A DNA stretch of 64,000 nt from Flavobacterium yafengii (lineage in GTDB: Bacteria > Bacteroidota > Bacteroidia > Flavobacteriales > Flavobacteriaceae): NCBI RefSeq assembly GCF_030010375.1, contig NZ_JASCRY010000001.1:124001-188000 (forward strand), in the 5' to 3' direction. The notes beneath the pieces were generated by a model. That model did no database searches. It was not told where the DNA came from and saw nothing but the letters and a program-made list of their open reading frames with translations. Shown piece by piece: positions 33,127 to 41,501 of the stretch. Positions within the stretch are counted from its first letter, which is position 1. Each line of letters starts with the position of its first letter. The position numbers and the translations under genes are program-made.

Positions 33127-34206
33127 TTACAAAGTCTCCAAAACCTTGTAGACATCTATTTTATCTAATGCTTTAGCGCCACCGGCAATACTTTTGGCAT
33201 TCATGAAATTATTATTTCTAAGAATCTCCACTGCCTTTTTACTTCTAATTCCGGATTGGCAAAAAACAAGCAACGTTGCATTCGGTTCCAGTTGATGCAA
33301 TTCAGATTCTAAACGGTCTAACGGTATTTGAATCCCATTTTTGATTGTTATTTTTGGATACTCCTCTGAATTTCGAACATCAAGAAAAACAATTGCCGGA
33401 TTGCTTATTTGTTCCATTGCAAGAGCTGCACTGATTTCAAGAGTTGCAGTTTCAACTGAGCTATATTTATTTTCGAAAGCTAGTAAATCAATAGTATGCA
33501 TCGCTTTTTTTGAAAACTCAAACTTCTGTTGTTCGTTAGTCAACATATTATACACCAATAATTTTCCAGACAACAAATCCCCTATTCCCAAAACCATTTT
33601 CAATACTTCATTTGCTTGAAACATGCCGATGATTCCCACCGATATTCCCATAACACCCGCATCATTACAGTTCTTAACCTCATTGGATTCATCAGGAAAT
33701 AAACAGCGGTATGTAGGTCCGTTTTCATAATTAAAAACAGAAACCTGCCCTTCAAATTTATAAACAGAGCCGTAAACAAAAGGTTTGTTGGTTACGCCAC
33801 ACGCGTCATTAATCAAATATTTAGTGTCCAGATTATCCGTCGCATCGACTATAATATCATAGTGTTCGAATAACAAAATTGCATTTTTCGAATCTAATTT
33901 TTCAGTGATTGCGTTTATTTTTATCGAAGGATTGAGTTCCAAAGCCATTGCTTTTGCTTCGAGAACCTTACTTTTCCCCACGGAACTGCTTTTGTAAATC
34001 ACTTGGCGTTGCAAGTTGGTCACTTCGATTCTATCATCGTCAATAATTCCAATTTCCCCTATTCCGGCTGCAGCCAAATACGGTAAAACAGCCACACCCA
34101 ATCCACCTGCGCCAACAATTAAGACTTTGGCTTGCTGCAGTTTTTGTTGCCCTTCAATTCCTACTTCAGGAAGTATAATTTGTCGGTTGTATCGTGCTGT
34201 TTCCAT
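33127..34206 (-). CDS. MoeB/ThiF-family adenylyltransferase with rhodanese domain
   Basis: The 359-residue protein has an E1-like adenylation domain (GAGGLGVAVLPYLAAAGIG, DDDRIEVTNLQRQ, DATDNLDTKYLIND) and a C-terminal rhodanese domain (from about 260, active Cys C316 in VFCQSGIRS). It would activate the MoaD C-terminus and pass it sulfur. Odd: the first of the usual zinc Cys pairs is incomplete (T165-YR-C168 instead of CYRC), and the later CxxC pair is missing, so it probably does not bind zinc. It could act with MoaD, ThiS or both; position favours MoaD. Confidence 0.9.
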   Translation of the reverse strand: METARYNRQIILPEVGIEGQQKLQQAKVLIVGAGGLGVAVLPYLAAAGIGEIGIIDDDRIEVTNLQRQVIYKSSSVGKSKVLEAKAMALELNPSIKINAITEKLDSKNAILLFEHYDIIVDATDNLDTKYLINDACGVTNKPFVYGSVYKFEGQVSVFNYENGPTYRCLFPDESNEVKNCNDAGVMGISVGIIGMFQANEVLKMVLGIGDLLSGKLLVYNMLTNEQQKFEFSKKAMHTIDLLAFENKYSSVETATLEISAALAMEQISNPAIVFLDVRNSEEYPKITIKNGIQIPLDRLESELHQLEPNATLLVFCQSGIRSKKAVEILRNNNFMNAKSIAGGAKALDKIDVYKVLETL

Positions 34207-34247
34207 AAATTTAGTCTTTTATATTTCCCCTTTAGTGGTTAGGGATT

Positions 34248-34484
34248 TTATCCTCCCGCAAATGGAGGCAATAAAGCTACAATATCGTTACTTTTTAGAA
34301 TATAATTGGTAGTATCTTGTATTATTTTTTGGTTAATGGCTACGCTAAATGAAAGCAAATCCAATTCGTATTTATATTTCAATACAGACAACAAATCTTG
34401 TAAAGGCATATTCGAAAAAGAAAATTCTTCTCCCTGACTTTTTGTTTTCTCGGCTATGGCGCCAAAATATTTAACTGCTATCAT
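34248..34484 (-). CDS. moaD: molybdopterin synthase sulfur carrier subunit
   Basis: The 78-residue beta-grasp protein ends in the diagnostic Gly-Gly (ALLPPFAGG), which is adenylated and thiocarboxylated. It begins VKYFGAIAEKTKSQ, as is usual for MoaD. Its start overlaps the end of cobA by 4 bp. Confidence 0.94.
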   Translation of the reverse strand: MIAVKYFGAIAEKTKSQGEEFSFSNMPLQDLLSVLKYKYELDLLSFSVAINQKIIQDTTNYILKSNDIVALLPPFAGG

Positions 34485-35278
34485 GACATTACATTTAAAT
34501 TTTGAAAAATAAACTCATCTTCTAAATTCTCCTCTTGAAAATAAGCCGTTAATTTTGAAGCATTTCGCACCACTTCACCAATGACGATGATTGCAGGAGA
34601 GGAAAGTTGGTGCTCTTCCACTAATTTCGCAATCGAACTGATAGTCCCCACTACCTTTTTCTCCGTGTCTTTTGTTCCGTTTTGAATGATGGCAACGGGC
34701 AAATCATCGGTTCTGTTGTTTTGATAAATCGAAATAATTTCGTCCAATTTATTCATGCCCATCAATATCACCACCGTTGCTGATGATTGTGATGCCAAAG
34801 CCACGTCTTTAGACAATTTATGATCTGAAGTAGTTCCAGTAATTACCCAGAAACTTTCGGCAATTTTTCGTTGTGTTAAACTGATTCCGTTAGACGCCGG
34901 TACACCTAAAGCCGATGAAATTCCAGGAACAATAGCAGTTTCTAAATCAAATTTTTCAGCATATTCTATCTCTTCGCTTCCTCTTCCAAAAACAAATGGA
35001 TCGCCGCCTTTCAACCGAACAACATGACCAAAACGTTTTGCCATCGATACAATCAATTCATTAATTTGATCTTGACTGTAGGCGTGACAACCAAAACGTT
35101 TTCCCACAAAAATGATTTCTGCATTCGACGCATATTGTAATAATTCTTCATTTACAAGAGCGTCATACAAAACAACATCAGCACTTTCCAGCGCTTTGAT
35201 AGCTTTTAAAGTAATCAACTCTACATCTCCGGGACCTGCCCCTACGATTGTCAATTTTGGTGTATTTGAATTTTTCAT
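34481..35278 (-). CDS. cobA: uroporphyrinogen-III C-methyltransferase
   Basis: The 265-residue SUMT enzyme makes precorrin-2 for siroheme, needed by NirB. Motifs are IVGAGPGDVELITLKA at the N-terminus, FVGKRFG, VRLKGGDPFVFGRG and VVPGISSALGVPA (with I for V at the first position). The dehydrogenase/chelatase step (CysG N-terminal or Met8-like) is not encoded in this window. It overlaps both moaD and mobA by 4 bp, so siroheme and molybdenum cofactor synthesis are expressed together. Confidence 0.95.
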   Translation of the reverse strand: MKNSNTPKLTIVGAGPGDVELITLKAIKALESADVVLYDALVNEELLQYASNAEIIFVGKRFGCHAYSQDQINELIVSMAKRFGHVVRLKGGDPFVFGRGSEEIEYAEKFDLETAIVPGISSALGVPASNGISLTQRKIAESFWVITGTTSDHKLSKDVALASQSSATVVILMGMNKLDEIISIYQNNRTDDLPVAIIQNGTKDTEKKVVGTISSIAKLVEEHQLSSPAIIVIGEVVRNASKLTAYFQEENLEDEFIFQNLNVMS

Positions 35279-35847
35279 TTTAACTGGGATAAATTGGTAT
35301 TCAATTCGTTCAACTCGGCAACAGAATTTATATTTTTAAACAAGTGTCTTTTGGCATCCGTAATCGGAATCAATTGATGTTTTACATTTGAAATGAAGCG
35401 CATCATTTTCAAATCATTTACATCAATTGCCTCTTTTAAAACAGGTAGTATTCTTTTTGAATATATTCCTATCAAAGGATGAATCCGATTTGTATCTTCA
35501 AAAACAGAAACATCAAAATTTGCACCATGCTTTTCAATCAACTCCAATATTATTTCGCTAGAAATCAATGGAATGTCGCAACTCAATATCAAATTCATTT
35601 CTGTTTCTGAATGAACCAGCGCGGTATATATTCCGCCCAAAGGTCCTTTATCAACTACTATATCTTTTATTTTTTTGTATGCTAAATAATCGTAATCGTT
35701 TGTATTGGTAATCAATTGAATGTTACTTGAAATTGGCAAAACCGCATCAATAATATGCTCGATAAAAGGTTTGTTTTGGTACAATACCAATCCTTTCTCC
35801 GACTGCATTCGGCTACTTTTCCCTCCACAAAGAATTGATACTTGCAT
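35275..35847 (-). CDS. mobA: molybdenum cofactor guanylyltransferase
   Basis: The 190-residue protein has the nucleotidyltransferase start ILCGGKSSRMQSEKGLV, DKGPLGGIYTAL and the metal-binding LSCDIPLIS. MobA attaches GMP to molybdopterin, giving the bis-MGD cofactor that the nitrate reductase uses. It overlaps cobA by 4 bp. Confidence 0.94.
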   Translation of the reverse strand: MQVSILCGGKSSRMQSEKGLVLYQNKPFIEHIIDAVLPISSNIQLITNTNDYDYLAYKKIKDIVVDKGPLGGIYTALVHSETEMNLILSCDIPLISSEIILELIEKHGANFDVSVFEDTNRIHPLIGIYSKRILPVLKEAIDVNDLKMMRFISNVKHQLIPITDAKRHLFKNINSVAELNELNTNLSQLK

Positions 35848-35961
35848 AAAAAATAATTTAATGATTAAACGATTGTTTAGCTACAACTGCTTCTACATTC
35901 TTGAATCTTTCAATAAAAAAAAATTCACGCTCTTTCTAACTATTATAGTTTCTATCCGCTA

Positions 35962-37134
35962 TCAATAAAGCGGTATAACCTGTACTTCCTGATCTTTTGC
36001 AATATCTACCACATCATAAGGCAAATAAATTAAAGCATTCGCTGTTGCAAAAGTGTTTAACATTGCTGAACTTTGACTTTCTAATATAGTGACTTTTTCA
36101 TCGTCATACAACCCTTTCAAGAACACTGTTTTTCCGGATGTATTTTCAAACGGAACCGTAATTTTTCGTTTAATTTTTGGCAAATAAATGGATTCAAAAC
36201 CCATACTTATTTTTAGCGCCGGATGAACGTAAATATAAAAACCGGTCAATGTTGACGCTGGATTTCCAGGCAATGCAAAAACTATCGTTTTGTCTTTTTT
36301 TCCAAAAAACAAAGGTTTTCCCGGTTTCTGATTGATTTTATAAAACAACTCTTCTACTCCATTTGACAAAAGTGCCTCTTTTACAAAATCATAATCCCCA
36401 ACCGAAATTCCGCCAGAAACCAAGACCACATCAAACGCAGAAAGACAGCTTTTCAACACTCTTTTTGTCGCTTTCAGATTATCCTTTACACGGAATACTT
36501 CTATTTTCTTAATCCCTATTCCCTGCAAAGCGGATTGCAGCATAATCGAATTACTTTCGTAAATCTTTCCTTGAGCTAATTTTCTTCCGGCTTTCACCAA
36601 TTCGTTTCCCGTGACTACAATGGCAACTTTTGGTTTGACATAAACTGTAATTTCCGTGATTCCCAAACAAGCTAAAAAACCAATAGCAGCAGGAGTAATC
36701 AAAGTATTCTTTTCTAATACGAGTTCGTTTTCTTTGATTTGCTCGCCTTTGTTTCTGACATTGGCAAAACGAACAGGCATTTTAGTTATTTCAACCTTTT
36801 TATTTTTAACCGCAGTATGTTCCTGCATCACAACCGTATCCAAATCATCAGGAACATAAGCCCCCGTAAATATTCGAATCGCCTGATTTTCCTTAATTTT
36901 TTTATTCGAAAAGTCACCTGCCTGCGAAGTGCTTACTACATCCAATTGCTGCAATTCACTATGTATAAAAGCGTAACCGTCCATCGCTGATTGCCTGAAA
37001 GGCGGCATATCCATTGGCGAATAAATTGTTTCCGCCAAGATAAAACCAAGTGATTTTGCCACTTTAATTTTTCTGATGGGCATCTTGCAACTATTCTTTG
37101 CAATTATCGATAAGGCTTCTTCGACTTGTACCAT
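35962..37134 (-). CDS. moeA: molybdopterin molybdenumtransferase
   Basis: The 390-residue protein inserts molybdate into adenylated molybdopterin. It shows the MoeA order: ALSIIAKN start, MPPFRQSAMDGYAF, FTGAYVPDDLDTVVMQEH, the MogA-like central domain (VVLVSGGISVGDYDFV, KPGKPLFFG, ALPGNPAST), and a C-terminal beta domain. It is the first gene of the minus-strand operon and lies directly under two palindromic operator elements. Confidence 0.95.
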   Translation of the reverse strand: MVQVEEALSIIAKNSCKMPIRKIKVAKSLGFILAETIYSPMDMPPFRQSAMDGYAFIHSELQQLDVVSTSQAGDFSNKKIKENQAIRIFTGAYVPDDLDTVVMQEHTAVKNKKVEITKMPVRFANVRNKGEQIKENELVLEKNTLITPAAIGFLACLGITEITVYVKPKVAIVVTGNELVKAGRKLAQGKIYESNSIMLQSALQGIGIKKIEVFRVKDNLKATKRVLKSCLSAFDVVLVSGGISVGDYDFVKEALLSNGVEELFYKINQKPGKPLFFGKKDKTIVFALPGNPASTLTGFYIYVHPALKISMGFESIYLPKIKRKITVPFENTSGKTVFLKGLYDDEKVTILESQSSAMLNTFATANALIYLPYDVVDIAKDQEVQVIPLY

Positions 37135-37150
37135 AACACTTTTTAAAAAA

Positions 37151-37181
37151 TAAGTATAAATACTTATTACAAATATAAGTA
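37151..37181 (-). promoter_or_regulatory. moeA operon promoter: palindromic operator plus half-site on the -7 box
   Basis: TAAGTATAAATACTTA (37151-37166) is a full operator. On the minus strand it is preceded by TACTTATATTTG (37181-37170), the same 12-mer as in the nirB and narK promoters, which joins a half-site to a -7 box. The perfect site thus lies over the expected start of transcription. The rest of 37182-37462 is AT-rich with no gene seen. Confidence 0.72.
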
Positions 37182-37462
37182 CTTTTATCTAGTTAGATTG
37201 TTTTTTATGAAAAAATTTTACAGCAAAAATTTCATGCCATCGAGTTACTGAATATAAAACAAAAGATACTATTGCAAACAAAGCGATTTCAAAACACATT
37301 TGGGATTCTAAACAATCGCTTTATTTTAAATGAGGTAAAATTTATCAAACACACACATTTTTTTCAATAAAAATGCGCCTTTAATAAATTTAAAACGATT
37401 TTATTATATAATTCTCTTTTATATAGTTGCTAAATTACTATATTTATGCAAAATTTATATAT

Positions 37463-37882
37463 ATGGAACTTTTAACGTGTCCGAAATGCCAAAGCAACCA
37501 CATTATAAAAAGTGGTATAATCAACAGTAAACAAAGGTATTTATGTAAAAAATGTAATTATTTTTTTACGGTAAATAAAATAGGCAAAAAGATCGATGAT
37601 TACTATGTAACCAAAGCATTACAGCTCTATCTTGAAGGGTTGAGTTTTCGTGAAATTGAGCGAATTATTGGGGTTTCCCACGTCACAGTAAGCAATTGGG
37701 TAAAGACGTTTAACATAAAAAAACCGTCTCATGCCAACTACCATCCTACTTATAAGATTTTTAACCATTTAGAACTGGTGGAATATCTAAAAAATAAACA
37801 ATTACTTTCCGGTGCAGGTATGATAATAACGGAACTTGGAGATAAATTTATGCTCATAAAATGGGAAAGATTTAAAGATTAG
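37463..37882 (+). CDS. IS1/InsA-like zinc-ribbon helix-turn-helix protein, possibly a regulator
   Basis: From the ATG at 37463 the product has 139 residues; an upstream TTG at 37427 is less likely. It begins with a zinc ribbon (LTCPKCQSNHIIKSG, RYLCKKCNYFF), then a helix-turn-helix (YLEGLSFREIERIIGVSHVT, VSNWVK). This is the N-terminal pattern of IS1/InsA transposases. There is no DDE catalytic domain and no inverted repeats are seen around it, so it looks domesticated. It lies 102 bp before the porin gene and may regulate the acetate cluster. I recall similar proteins in this place in other flavobacteria. Confidence 0.72.
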   Translation: MELLTCPKCQSNHIIKSGIINSKQRYLCKKCNYFFTVNKIGKKIDDYYVTKALQLYLEGLSFREIERIIGVSHVTVSNWVKTFNIKKPSHANYHPTYKIFNHLELVEYLKNKQLLSGAGMIITELGDKFMLIKWERFKD

Positions 37883-37984
37883 CTATATACATTTACACAT
37901 AAATATATCTAAATTTTTTTTCAGAATAAAATAATAGAATTTGGCACTTTATTAACCAACCATTTAACAACCAAAATTTTATTT

Positions 37985-39364
37985 ATGAAAAAAATATTTT
38001 TTATAGCGGCAGTGCTCCTATTGTCCCTAAAAGGTTTTTCACAAGGCTCAGTTGACTACGGCAGCGGAATGAAATTCAATTTGAACGAAGATGGTTCAAA
38101 ATACATGCGATTTATTGCATGGAACCAAATATGGTTTCGTTCCAGCCAAATGAACCCCGGAACAATGATTGGAAATGAAGCGGCAACAAACGGAACCGAC
38201 ATTGGAAACAGACGTTTGCGTTTTCTTGCCTACTCTCAATTATCTAAAAGATACATGATTGTAACGCACTTTGGAATCAACAATCAAACCTTTACTAATG
38301 GTGGTGCAGCGGGAACTTCAGGAACTGGCGGATACGGTGCCGGAAAAAAACCGGGTTTGTTTTTTCACGATGCATGGAATGAATACGCATTAGTTTTACC
38401 TGAAAAAGACAAAAAATTCAGCTTATCTCTTGGTGGAGGATTACATTATTACATGGGATTATCCAGAGCAACAATGGCCTCTACATTAAACTTTTTAACA
38501 ATTGATGCGCCTATCTTCAACTGGCCGTTAATTGAAAACTCAGATCAGTTTGCCAGACAAATGGGTTTATTTGCCAAAGGGAAATATGGTAAATTAGAAT
38601 ACCGATTGAGCTACAATAAACCATACGCAACAAATCTAGTTCCTACTAATGTAACTACAGCAGATAATGCGGTAGCCGTTGACAACAGTGGTAATACAAA
38701 ATGGTCTAAAGCAGGTTATTTTGAATATCAATTTTTAGATCAAGAGGCTAATTTATTGCCTTATAAAGTGGGCAGTTATCTTGGAACTAAAAAAGTATTT
38801 AATATTGGTGCTGGTTTTTACACTGCGCCAGATGCTACTAAATCTTCCGTAAACAATACAATTAACAAACACAACATCAACCTTTTTGCAGCAGATGTTT
38901 TTCTTGATTTGCCTGTTGGAAAAAAAGAAAACAAAATGGCTGTAACTGGATATAGTGTTTTCTATGATTATGATTTTGGACCAAACTATTTACGTAATGT
39001 AGCCATTATGAATATTGGTTCCGTTGACCCAAACTTCACAGGAAACAGAGCATTGGCTGGACCTGGAAATGCACAAGCTACGATTGGATCAGGAAATATC
39101 TGGTACACACAAGCCGGAATTTTATTACCAAGCAAAGTAGACAAACCTAAAGTACGCGTACAGCCTTTTGGAGCATTTACTTATAAAAGCTTTGACGCTT
39201 TAGATAAGTCCAGTACCCAATTTGATCTTGGAACCAACTTTTTCTTGGACGGACAACACGCCAAAATCACAGCACAATATTCAACAAGACCCGTTTACAC
39301 GACTCCATCTAATATCTCAGGATCAAAAGGGGAATTCATAGTACAACTACAAATCTATCTATAA
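37985..39364 (+). CDS. outer-membrane porin
   Basis: The 459-residue protein has a signal peptide (FFIAAVLLLSLKGFSQ) and a beta barrel with many short strands (KYMRFIAWNQIWFRSSQMN, RYMIVTHFGINNQTF). It ends in a terminal aromatic strand (GEFIVQLQIYL), typical of porins. It is followed after 23 bp by an MFS transporter gene. Small organic acids such as acetate are the likely cargo, judged only from the neighbours. Confidence 0.8.
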   Translation: MKKIFFIAAVLLLSLKGFSQGSVDYGSGMKFNLNEDGSKYMRFIAWNQIWFRSSQMNPGTMIGNEAATNGTDIGNRRLRFLAYSQLSKRYMIVTHFGINNQTFTNGGAAGTSGTGGYGAGKKPGLFFHDAWNEYALVLPEKDKKFSLSLGGGLHYYMGLSRATMASTLNFLTIDAPIFNWPLIENSDQFARQMGLFAKGKYGKLEYRLSYNKPYATNLVPTNVTTADNAVAVDNSGNTKWSKAGYFEYQFLDQEANLLPYKVGSYLGTKKVFNIGAGFYTAPDATKSSVNNTINKHNINLFAADVFLDLPVGKKENKMAVTGYSVFYDYDFGPNYLRNVAIMNIGSVDPNFTGNRALAGPGNAQATIGSGNIWYTQAGILLPSKVDKPKVRVQPFGAFTYKSFDALDKSSTQFDLGTNFFLDGQHAKITAQYSTRPVYTTPSNISGSKGEFIVQLQIYL

Positions 39365-39387
39365 ACTAATTTTAAAATATATAATTT

Positions 39388-40923
39388 ATGAGTACTAAAT
39401 CAACAAAAGGAATTTGGAAAGTCATTTCCGCATCCTCAATGGGAACAATGATCGAATGGTATGATTTCTACATCTTTGGAAGTTTAGCCGTTGTAATTTC
39501 AACTAAATTTTTCCCTTCAGATAATCCTACAGCAGCTTTCTTGTCAACCTTGGCAACATTTGCAGCCGGATTTGTAGTGCGCCCTTTCGGAGCCCTTTTC
39601 TTCGGAAGATTAGGAGATTTAATTGGAAGAAAATACACGTTCATGGTTACGTTGTTATTAATGGGTGGCGCGACATTCTTGATTGGGTGTATCCCGAGTT
39701 ATGAAACTATTGGATTCATGGCGCCTTTATTAGTATTAATTCTTCGTTTGCTTCAAGGTCTTGCTTTGGGTGGTGAATATGGCGGAGCCGCAACGTATGT
39801 GGCTGAGCATGCTCCCGTCGGACAAAGAGGATACTGGACTTCTTGGATTCAGACTACTGCAACGGTTGGATTATTCATCTCTTTGATGGTAATTTTAGCC
39901 ACCAGAAACATTCTTACTCCAGAACAATTTGACGCATGGGGATGGAGAGTTCCGTTTTGGGTTTCTATCATCATGGTATTTGTTTCCTATTTGATTAGAA
40001 AAAACATGGATGAGTCTCCTGTTTTTGCTAAAGCAAAAGCGGAAGGAAAAACAAGTACAAATCCATTGAAAGAAAGTTTTGGAAACCGTTACAATTTGAA
40101 ATTTGTCTTGTTGGCTTTATTTGGAGCAACCATGGGACAAGGGGTTGTTTGGTACACTGGCCAATTTTACGCTATGAATTTCATGAAAACCGTAATGTCT
40201 ATTGATTCTTCTCAAGTAGACACATTACTTGGAATTGCATTAATACTTGGCACACCATTTTTCATCTTTTTTGGTTGGTTAAGTGATAAAGTAGGTCGAA
40301 AATACATTATGATGGGCGGGATGTTACTAGCTATCATATTATACAGACCTATCTACAAAAGTATGTACGAAACTACATCGGTAGCTAATAAAACTGAAAT
40401 GGTAGAAAAAACAACTCTAATTGCCGAGTTGAAAGAAAACAAAAAGCAAACGATGGACTCTATTTATACTACCAATAAAGAGTATGTAGATGGAACTACT
40501 TTTCAAGAAATAAAAACCGTACATTTAGAAAACGGAATAGCTATAGTTGTAGATGGCAAAGCAAAAGTAGATACCAAAACAACAATTAAAATCACCACTG
40601 CTGACGAATGGGCATTAATATTTTTAGTATTCGTTCAAGTCCTATTTGTTACTATGGTTTATGGCCCAATTGCGGCTTTCCTTGTAGAAATGTTCCCAGT
40701 TAAAATTAGATATACTTCTATGTCATTACCATATCACGTAGGAAATGGAATTTTTGGAGGTTTACTTCCTGCAATTTCCACCTATTTTGTTATAAATGCA
40801 AAAGAAGCCGGAAATCCGGAATTTTATCTCGAAGGCCTTTGGTATCCAATAGTTATTGCTGCTGTCAGCTTTGTAGTTGGAATGGTATATATTAAAAATA
40901 AAGACAAAAACGCTCACATTTAA
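39388..40923 (+). CDS. MFS metabolite:H+ symporter with soluble insertion
   Basis: The 511-residue protein belongs to the MHS branch (ShiA/ProP-like): GTMIEWYDFYIFGSLA near the start, GRLGDLIGRKYTFM, LRLLQGLALGGEYGGAATYVAEHAP (here LQGLALGGEYGGAA). An extra region of about 85 residues (about 320-405, KSMYETTSVANKTEMVEKTT onward) with predicted helix and strands lies between two helices of the C-terminal half. The usual family lacks it. Uptake of a carboxylate (acetate, propionate or similar) is inferred from the acyl-CoA synthetases downstream. Confidence 0.88.
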   Translation: MSTKSTKGIWKVISASSMGTMIEWYDFYIFGSLAVVISTKFFPSDNPTAAFLSTLATFAAGFVVRPFGALFFGRLGDLIGRKYTFMVTLLLMGGATFLIGCIPSYETIGFMAPLLVLILRLLQGLALGGEYGGAATYVAEHAPVGQRGYWTSWIQTTATVGLFISLMVILATRNILTPEQFDAWGWRVPFWVSIIMVFVSYLIRKNMDESPVFAKAKAEGKTSTNPLKESFGNRYNLKFVLLALFGATMGQGVVWYTGQFYAMNFMKTVMSIDSSQVDTLLGIALILGTPFFIFFGWLSDKVGRKYIMMGGMLLAIILYRPIYKSMYETTSVANKTEMVEKTTLIAELKENKKQTMDSIYTTNKEYVDGTTFQEIKTVHLENGIAIVVDGKAKVDTKTTIKITTADEWALIFLVFVQVLFVTMVYGPIAAFLVEMFPVKIRYTSMSLPYHVGNGIFGGLLPAISTYFVINAKEAGNPEFYLEGLWYPIVIAAVSFVVGMVYIKNKDKNAHI

Positions 40924-40933
40924 AAAAATAGCT

Positions 40934-41161
40934 ATGAATCAAATAAAAAGAATTTTAGGATTAGTTTGGATTGCATTAGCAGCTGCTGCAGCCTATTTTT
41001 GCATCTTCACTTTCGGATTACCCAAATTTGTATCCGGTAAACAAGAGGATTTAGTATTCGGGATTATCATCCTATTCATACTTACCCCACTAATTGTTTT
41101 AGGGTTAGGCACTTTTGGATATTATGCCTTAATGGGTGATTACGATGAAAAAAACGATTAA
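40934..41161 (+). CDS. small two-helix membrane protein after the MFS gene
   Basis: Starting from the ATG at 40934, 10 bp after the transporter stop, the product has 75 residues with two membrane segments (about 7-26 and 42-64). It ends in acidic residues (GDYDEKND). A longer frame that begins inside the transporter gene is unlikely. It resembles small proteins often found behind such MFS genes in Flavobacteria, perhaps an accessory subunit. A strong terminator follows. Confidence 0.75.
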   Translation: MNQIKRILGLVWIALAAAAAYFCIFTFGLPKFVSGKQEDLVFGIIILFILTPLIVLGLGTFGYYALMGDYDEKND

Positions 41162-41177
41162 TTAAATCCATTTACAG

Positions 41178-41218
41178 TAGACAATCTCTGCATTTATTTG
41201 CAGAGATTGTCTATTTTT
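41178..41218 (+). terminator. terminator after porin-MFS-small protein operon
   Basis: A 15-bp perfect stem, TAGACAATCTCTGCA with TGCAGAGATTGTCTA and loop TTTATT, is followed by TTTTT. Confidence 0.93.
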
Positions 41219-41306
41219 ATCACTATAAATCGGAATAATTCAAGAATAGAAACACGCCGTAAAACAGCGATTCTACATTCCGCTGAAAAGCAAATTTTAT
41301 CTTAAC

Positions 41307-41501
41307 ATGAACAAAAGACATGAACAAAAGTTAGTTATACTTTCAATGCTACTATTATTGGCTTTGAATGTGCCGCTTTTGCTATTGTTTGACAGCTCAA
41401 AACCTCTTTTTGGATTTCCAATTATATACATCTATATTTTTTCGGCATGGTTATTTTCAATTGCTACGTCTTATTTAATCATAAAAAGATATTATGAATA
41501 G
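41307..41501 (+). CDS. small membrane protein preceding the transporter-kinase
   Basis: This 64-residue protein has two membrane segments (about 10-27 and 36-56) and short charged ends (KRHEQK, KRYYE). Its stop overlaps the start of the next gene (ATGAATAG), so translation is coupled. It takes the place that small DUF485/DUF3311-like proteins hold before sodium/solute symporters in other bacteria. The sequence itself is too short for a firm family call. Confidence 0.75.
   Translation: MNKRHEQKLVILSMLLLLALNVPLLLLFDSSKPLFGFPIIYIYIFSAWLFSIATSYLIIKRYYE

Noticed and set aside
37427..37462. Upstream TTG start adding 12 residues to the zinc-ribbon protein
   Set aside because: The ATG at 37463 begins directly before the zinc ribbon, as in InsA-like proteins; the added residues look like AT-rich leader translated by chance.
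40877..40933. Longer start for the small membrane protein inside the MFS gene
   Set aside because: It would overlap the transporter by 47 bp in another frame; the ATG at 40934 gives a normal spacing and a clean membrane protein.
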